Below, piece by piece: positions 58,025 to 64,000 of a DNA stretch of 64,000 nt. Both the position numbers and the translations under genes were made by a program. Below the pieces are notes generated by a model. That model saw only the letters and a list, made by a program, of their open reading frames with translations, was not told where the DNA came from and did no database searches. The DNA is from Ctenosaura bakeri (lineage: Eukaryota > Chordata > Lepidosauria > Squamata > Iguanidae): NCBI GenBank assembly GCA_948474755.1, contig CAOLHI010001021.1, forward strand, positions 124,001 through 188,000. The letters run 5' to 3'. The stretch's first letter is position 1. The number at the start of each line of letters is the position of its first letter.

Positions 58025-59205
58025 GCCCGCCAACATCTCTCAGACGAAAAGCTGGGACACATGTAACCAAGCAACATTTATTAGTGAGAAAGAACAGCCC
58101 AGCTAAGAAAGGTTGCAGCAGTTTGCTGTTGCCTGAGTCTACGGGAAAGGCAGAAACTCTGTCCCTTTCTCTCCTCTTGTCCCTACTGAGTTAGAAACCA
58201 ATGCTCACTATTTCTGTACTTTGAACTCAGTTTGCACCAATTGAAGTAAGCCAGGAGGAAGGGGGGAAATGAGAGAAGGAGAAAGAAACTGGAACATTTT
58301 AAAGACCACCAAAAAAGTGGATTATTTGGACCTGTCCCTGGCAAACCGGGAGTATTGGAAGGTACAGAAATGGGCAGGGGATTGGTCATTGATAAGCCAC
58401 TGGCTGGAGTGAGGAGAAAGAAAAAGAGAAGTCTAGAGATTACCAAGGGCCACAAAAACAGTCAAGGGGCTACATGATCCCACAAGGTTCCCAGGGCTAC
58501 ACATTTTGCCCATTCTGGTTCTATCTGCTTCTAGGCCTTCTTAGGATTTGGAGGGGGCGCTGTCCACATAGTATGAGCTGTCAGGGGCCAGGGCAGCAAG
58601 GTTTATCAGACACAAGGGCTAGGGCTACAACAGGGAATGGGCACCAGGTCAGGAGGCCAGGGGTCCAAGTCTAGCAAGAACCCACAGCAACAGAGGTCTG
58701 ACCTGGCATCAAGAGTCCAAAGGGCCAGGGGCCAGGCCAACAGAGGTCTACCTGGTATCAAGAGTCCAAGGGGCCAGAGGCAAGAGCAGGCCAATGTCCA
58801 AGGGTCAGCTATCAGCAAGGCCAGAACCACCAAAGCACCCAGAACAGCTACAAGCAGCACAAAAAGGCATGTTGCTGTGGTAAAGACAGTAGAGAAAACC
58901 CAGTCCTTATATAGCTGAATCCTGGATGCTCCAGCTGCCCTGCATCTGAGTAGCCAGCTGGGTCTGAGGTACTGGGCAGGATTCTGCAAAGAACTGGGTC
59001 AAGGCCTGGATCCTTGAAGGCAGAATCCTGCAAGGACTTGGACAAGGACCGAAACTCTTCCACAAGGTGCCTACCAGCCTCAGTCTTGGACACTTCATAC
59101 CTTCACATCAGAGGCCATTTCCGCACGGGTCTGTGATAGTGTGATGATTCCACTTTCAAACCTCCTATGGAATCCTGGGGTTTGCAGTTTTGGGAGGGGC
59201 TTAAC
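58025..59205. repeat. MITE family 3 copy, short minisatellite, MITE family 1 fragment
   Basis: 58025-58372 is a family-3 MITE. 58690-58790 holds two tandem units of about 50 bases (each with acctgg-atcaagagtccaa). 59110-59200 is a family-1 MITE left part. Confidence 0.5.
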
Positions 59206-59214
59206 ATCCAGCTA

Positions 59215-59805
59215 CCATTTTGAGAAGGACTGTGATGAAAACTCTGTCCCCTTCTCCTCTTGACTTGCTGCTGAGTTAACTGAGTGCAAATGACTTTTGT
59301 ATTTTGAACTCAGTTTGCAGCAACTGATATAATCTGGGGACAAAGTGGGGAAATGGGAGGAGAGGAGAGAAACCAGAAGATTTTAGAAGCAGCCAAAAAA
59401 TTGGGATGACAGAAGATTAATCAGGTCTGTCGCTGCCAGATTGGGAGTATTGGAGGATATGTTCTAGAGCAGCCATTCTCAACAGTTTTTTTGGCCTCAG
59501 ACCCTTTAGGAGCTCTTCTCAGGTTCCAGGGGTCCCCTGCCAAACAGGGATACAACACAAACAGAAAATCATTTATCACTGAACACCAAGAAAACTTGGT
59601 GCCTTTCTGCATTACTCTGTTATAGTGCTATTATTCCACTTTCAACATCTGTGGAATTCTGGAGTTTATCGTTTACTAAGGCCAAAGAGCTCTCTGGCTG
59701 AGAATTCTAAAGGCCCCTCCTTAAACTGCAAATCCCAGGATTCCAGAGGATTCTGAAAGTGGAATAATAGCACTATAATAGTGTAGTGCAGAAAGGCCCT
59801 TGAAC
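59215..59805. mobile_element. MITE family 3 copy and complete MITE family 1 copy
   Basis: 59215-59462 is family 3 (ending gagtattggaggatat). 59603-59805 is the best family-1 copy: gcctttctgcattact pairs with agtgtagtgcagaaaggc. Confidence 0.6.
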
Positions 59806-59809
59806 ATTC

Positions 59810-60600
59810 TGATAAACTGGACAAAACTTTCAAAAAGACTGTATGAAATTAAACATCTAATCAGGGATCCTTGATTTTGGTGATTTTCTGCAAGTTTCAT
59901 GATATCAGGCACCAAATTAGACAATGAGAGTTGGAGAGGTCACCTCTTGTCACAGCATCGATTATGTTCTTGGATTTTGTCAAGGAGACTGTCAAACAGT
60001 GTGTTGGAAAGATATTATAAATAGGAGGGAAGCCAAGATTGCAGCTTGGGTATTGCATTGGTTCAGTTACCAGGGCCCCCATAAATACTTGGGGGTTTCC
60101 CTTCCCACAGTTTTCTGTCTACAACCCCTTTCAAACATGCCAGGGCTCCTTGGGAAGACATACAGCCCCAGTCAGGAATGGCAGGTCTAGAACACCACAG
60201 TTACTCCACTGCGGATTATAGAGACCCTCTGTCTCTTCTGATACACTTTGGTGTCAGAAAACCACGGGATGTGAGCTTAAGGAAAAGTATGCAGTGTTCT
60301 TGTGTGCCAGAGCTTTTTCTGGTGCCCAGTCTAGCTCCCTGAGACAGCGGCTGCTGTCTGATGGGCATGAACCCAGGAAGCCTGCATGTTTGGAATGGCA
60401 AGGCCAGTGAAAGCAGGTGCTCCTGATAAGCAGTCATTGGTGACTCTGTTTGACATCATGCCCACAACCCGACACTCCTACATGACTGAGTTTCCTGTCG
60501 ACAGATTAGAAGGGTCCAGGCGTGAAAGTTTCTCCCTTTTTATACCACATTTCCTTTGCGGTTCCCTGCATACAGCCCAGGGTGAGTCAGAGACCCAAAA
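59810..60600. other. No recognised feature
   Basis: Unique-looking sequence; short open frames have no family resemblance. Confidence 0.4.
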
Positions 60601-60609
60601 GTATATCAG

Positions 60610-60785
60610 AGACATTTTCATAGAATCGTTGAGTTGGAAGAGATCACAAGGACCATCGAGTCCAACCTCATTCTGCCATGCAGCAACATATACAATCAAA
60701 ACATTCCTTGACAGATGGTCATCCAGCCTCTGTTTAAAAACCTCCAAAAAAGGAGACTCTACCACATTTCCAAGAAGATGTGATG
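60610..60785 (-). mobile_element. CR1 LINE 3' fragment
   Basis: It starts tttcatagaatcgttgagtt and continues through the reversed CR1 tail. Confidence 0.7.
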
Positions 60786-60824
60786 GGCCCACAGCTCCCA
60801 TGTAAGCAGAGGGTTGGTCAGCAT

Positions 60825-60915
60825 ATAGAAGGAAGGAAGGAAGGAAGGAAGGAAGGAAGGAAGGAAGGAGGGAGGGAGGGAGGGAGGGAGGGAGGGAGGG
60901 AGGGAGGGAGGGCGG
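60825..60915 (+). repeat. (GGAA)n(GGGA)n purine run
   Basis: About 90 bases of AAGG then GAGG-type units. The open frames across it are simple-sequence artefacts. Confidence 0.9.
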
Positions 60916-61744
60916 GCGGGCTGGCTTTTAGCTGAGTGTGAACTCCACATGGAATCAGGATGATCCCTTTCTCATTCACTGATCCTTCCAGAAAAAGTCT
61001 GCATGGCTTTGCTTTAAGGCAAAAGAAGAACCACCACCATCAAGTAAATGTCTCGAAAGCTGGTTCACTCCTTTCAAGAGAGAAAAAGTCAAGAGAAATG
61101 GGCTGTCTGAAACCAGGGCCACATCCAACTATGGAGTTCCTGGCTGGAAGTCCCCATGAAAATGATTTTGGGAAATGTGGGTTTAAACAAAGGCAGGAAA
61201 GCTATGGGGTGCCACCTTTCATGCCAGCCATGTGAAAGCAAAATATGAGGGAAAAGTCCCTCTATGTCCTATGAATGGGGCTGTGCCAACAAAGGGTGAA
61301 AGAAAACCCCTTTGCCACCTATGTATGGGAACTCCCAGTGTCTTATTGTGTCTTCCAACAATACCAGTACTCAAGGCACCACATTTCCAAGAAGCAGGAG
61401 CAACTGATGGCTCTCATGTGAATGGGACAGTGAATATGTTGCCGTACCCTATCTCCCAAAGAGATTCAGCACCTTGGAAAGTGCATCCCCTTACTGACAT
61501 TGTAGTCAGTGGCTGCCACTGGTAGGAAGTCCCAAGGTCAACAGGTCTCCTGCTCTTTTGGATTGGAAAGCTTAAAGTGGACCTCCTTTGTCTCCAGTCA
61601 TTGGGAGAAGAATACAGTTCTTTGTGCAGTCAAAATGACAATATTATTTCAATTATTCAGAAACATGCAAGCACAGCAGGAGAAGAATGTGTACTCTAGC
61701 AGCCCATAGGCTAAAAGGAGGCCATTTCTGTTCCCTCTTCCATC

Positions 61745-62480
61745 AAAGACTAGCCATCTCCTGGCGAAACCTCCCAGTTGTCTTTGCTTCTGTTCCTTTC
61801 CACTACTTTACATACAATATGTTCAGCATATAAGTTAAACATATAGGGTGACACAGCGCAGCCTTGCCTGACCCCCTTGCCAATTGGAAGCCATTCTGTT
61901 TCTCCATATTCTGTCTTATGAGTAGCCTCTTGTCGTGTGTACAGATTGCACATCAGAACTATCAAATGTTGTGACACACCTAATTCTTTAAGATTGGTCC
62001 ATGGTTTCTTATGATCTACAAAATCAAAAGCTGTATTGTAATTTATGAAACACAGGCTGATTTTCTTTTGAAATTCTTTGGTGTACTCCATTATCCAACC
62101 TACGTTTGCAATATGGTCCCTAATGCTTCTCCCTTTCCTGAACCCAGCTTGGACATGTGGCATTTCTCACTCCATATGTGGCAGAAGTCTTTGTTGTTGA
62201 ATTTTGAACGTGACTTTGCTTGCATGGGAAATTAATGCAGTAGTCCTGTGGCTATTGCAATCTCTGATGTCCCTTTTCTTGGGGACGGGAAGGTATGTCA
62301 AGTTGTTTCCAATCTGTGGAATATTCTTTTGCTTTTCATATTTGTTGACAGATTTTAGATAGAGCTCAAGTAGATTCTGTCTCTGCAGACTGAAGCAGCA
62401 ATATTGGTATGCTGTCTGTTCCTAGTGATCTATTTCTTCCAAGTGCTTTGAATGTATCTTTCACTTTACTTTCTAAGCAT
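61745..62480 (-). mobile_element. BovB/RTE LINE reverse-transcriptase fragment
   Basis: A - strand frame (62163-61750) reads QAGFRKGRSIRDHIANVGWI, AFDFVDHKKPWTNLKELGV and IGKGVRQGCAVSPYMFNLYA, the RT fingers/palm pattern of BovB elements. Upstream sequence to about 62480 continues the element out of frame. The catalytic YADD box is not reached, so this is a dead fragment. Confidence 0.85.
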
Positions 62481-62904
62481 TCACTTACTAAGCATACTTA
62501 CCACCTTGCTAAGTGTATATAAACAGCACAACAGAGAAAACAGACACATCTCTTCCACCAGCATATTAAAAGAGTATAGATCTCTAAGTCTGGCCACCAA
62601 AATGAAAATCATAAGAAAAGTGGAGGCTGGGGAAAGGGGAAAAAAAATCATTCTTGCATGCATTTTGGAACAAACCTTCGAGCAATCTGCAGAATGTCCA
62701 AAATGTTTGTTTACTTATGCAAGGTTTACGTGATCTCATCATTTCATTTCACATGTGAAGACTGAACAAAAAGTTCGCTGAAACCTGTTAAAACGCTCTT
62801 CTTTATTTGTGGTACAGGAACTGATCCCTTTTTCTTTCTGCTTTATTTCTAGCTCTGGCACCAAATTTTCTGCTGAAGGAGTAATGCCTAGGAGAAGATC
62901 TACA

Positions 62905-63412
62905 ATTGGTCCTCCACATTTGCTAGGGTTAGGGATACAGGACAGGCACAAAAGTGGAAAATTTGCAAATATCCAAATGTATGTGTGTGTGTGCGCGTGC
63001 GCCTGTCTGTCTGTCTGTGGGAAGGGGGCTGAGGCCTGGTGTGGAGAGCAAACACCCAGAGTCCAAACCAGGTCAGGGAAAGGAGAAGGAAACTGGGGGA
63101 TCAGCATAGTGGCCCTATGCTTCCTCTCTCTCACCCATCCCCTTTGATGGGGGGGCATCAGGAGAGGGTTTGTGATGTTGAGAAATTGGGTTGCCAGCCA
63201 TCCTTAGCTGGTCAGATAGCTGCTGGTAGAGGAAGATGACCAGAAGCAGGTTTCCAAAGGGCTGCACAGCCTGATTGGAGCCACCAAGAGGGAAAGTCCT
63301 CCCCAGAAAAGAAGCTCCTGAATTGTGGGGCAGCAGACGTTGTAGAAAGTTGCAAATAATAAAAACTGTGACACAGTGAAACCTGCAAATGTGGAGGGCC
63401 AACCGTACTTCG
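62905..63412 (+). mobile_element. Tigger-like TIR element, family B (best ends)
   Basis: It starts ttggtcctccacatttgcta and ends gcaaatgtggagggccaacc, near-perfect complements followed by gta. The interior matches the other copies. It contains a (GT)n/(CTGT)n run near 62980-63020. Confidence 0.65.
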
Positions 63413-63604
63413 TTAACTGAGGTGTACCTTTAAAGATTAACAGAGTGAACTCCTTTTACAAACCAGCTTCCCAAATCTTGCTGTTCCTCTCCCATCCCTT
63501 CACTGCCACATCTTAAAACATTCACATTATATTCCCAAACTTCCCACTGAAGTGTCCCACTCAGCCAACACACACACCCATAAAAGGAACATTAGTCTAT
63601 ACTG

Positions 63605-64000
63605 TGACTGATTTTTAATTTCTTTATTAAAGCTTTATTTTAAAAAGCATCACTGAAAAATATTCCTGCTACAAGTCAAAATACAAACAAGTGACAATAC
63701 ATTCCGTCCGACCCTCGTTCATAATATACACATTCTTTTAAAGTGCATGAAGGGAATGTAACACAAAAAAGACAAGGAAACCCATTGGAATTAAAAGAAA
63801 TATTCAAAATAACACATTAAAAAACTGTAGTGCAAGAGGGGCGTCTCCTTCCCTTGAAAAGTAAAGGGATAAAAAGATCCTTCCACTAGCCCTGCAGAAG
63901 GAGAACACTTTGTTACATTTCACAGTTTATTTTCAGGCTGGCACCTTCAAGGATGGAGATATAATGCAGTGGAGCCAAGGGCAGCCAAAAGCTGGCCACA
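63605..64000 (-). other. Possible 3' UTR of a further - strand gene
   Basis: Two AATAAA signals on the - strand (63628-63623 and 63639-63634) close an A/T-rich stretch with no recognised repeat, reaching the window edge. In mammals SEMA7A follows CYP11A1 in this orientation, but nothing here proves it. An L1 3' end is an alternative. Confidence 0.2.

Noticed and set aside
60759..60950. Open frame with repeated PPSLPPS and SFLPSFLP units
   Set aside because: It is the translation of the (GGAA)n(GGGA)n purine run.

Overview
The window is animal nuclear DNA, almost certainly from a squamate reptile (lizard or snake). The genes are intron-rich with canonical GT/AG junctions. The repeats combine CR1 and L1 LINEs, a BovB/RTE reverse-transcriptase fragment, tRNA-derived SINEs with a BovB-like tail (Sauria SINE type), a SPIN-like hAT transposon and many foldback MITEs. 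No operons, CRISPR arrays, rRNA or tRNA genes were seen. Repeat family names come from recognition, not from a database search.

Left part (1-19 kb): the last three coding exons of a + strand coiled-coil gene, probably CCDC33, end at about 3.9 kb. They face a complete - strand gene (7.3-18.7 kb) whose nine exons join with consistent phases into a 522-residue cytochrome P450. It is recognisable as CYP11A1, the mitochondrial cholesterol side-chain cleavage enzyme. The tail-to-tail CCDC33/CYP11A1 order matches the mammalian neighbourhood.

Middle (19-29 kb): mostly transposon debris. It includes a non-LTR ORF1-like region split by a SPIN-like hAT element with a perfect 8-bp target duplication, and a decayed - strand L1 broken by a GC-rich block.

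29-41 kb: a second - strand gene, a maestro/MROH-like HEAT-repeat protein of about 527 residues in its simplest in-frame form. It has an exon pair duplicated inside it; one duplicate carries a frameshift. A short first coding exon lies at 41.1 kb, separated from the rest by about 6 kb containing nested L1s. A + strand L1 is interrupted by a younger, twin-primed (5'-inverted) - strand L1 with a 17-bp target duplication, and the host L1 reading frame resumes exactly across it.

Right part (41-64 kb): no confident host exons. It holds CR1 copies (one with a 340-codon open frame), MITEs, Tigger-like elements, an LTR-like block, the BovB fragment and microsatellites. The last 400 bases may be the 3' UTR of a further - strand gene. 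SEMA7A, the next gene in mammals, is not seen.

No new defence or regulatory system is evident. The most informative signals are the transposon nesting, the duplicated exons and the MROH-like gene next to CYP11A1.
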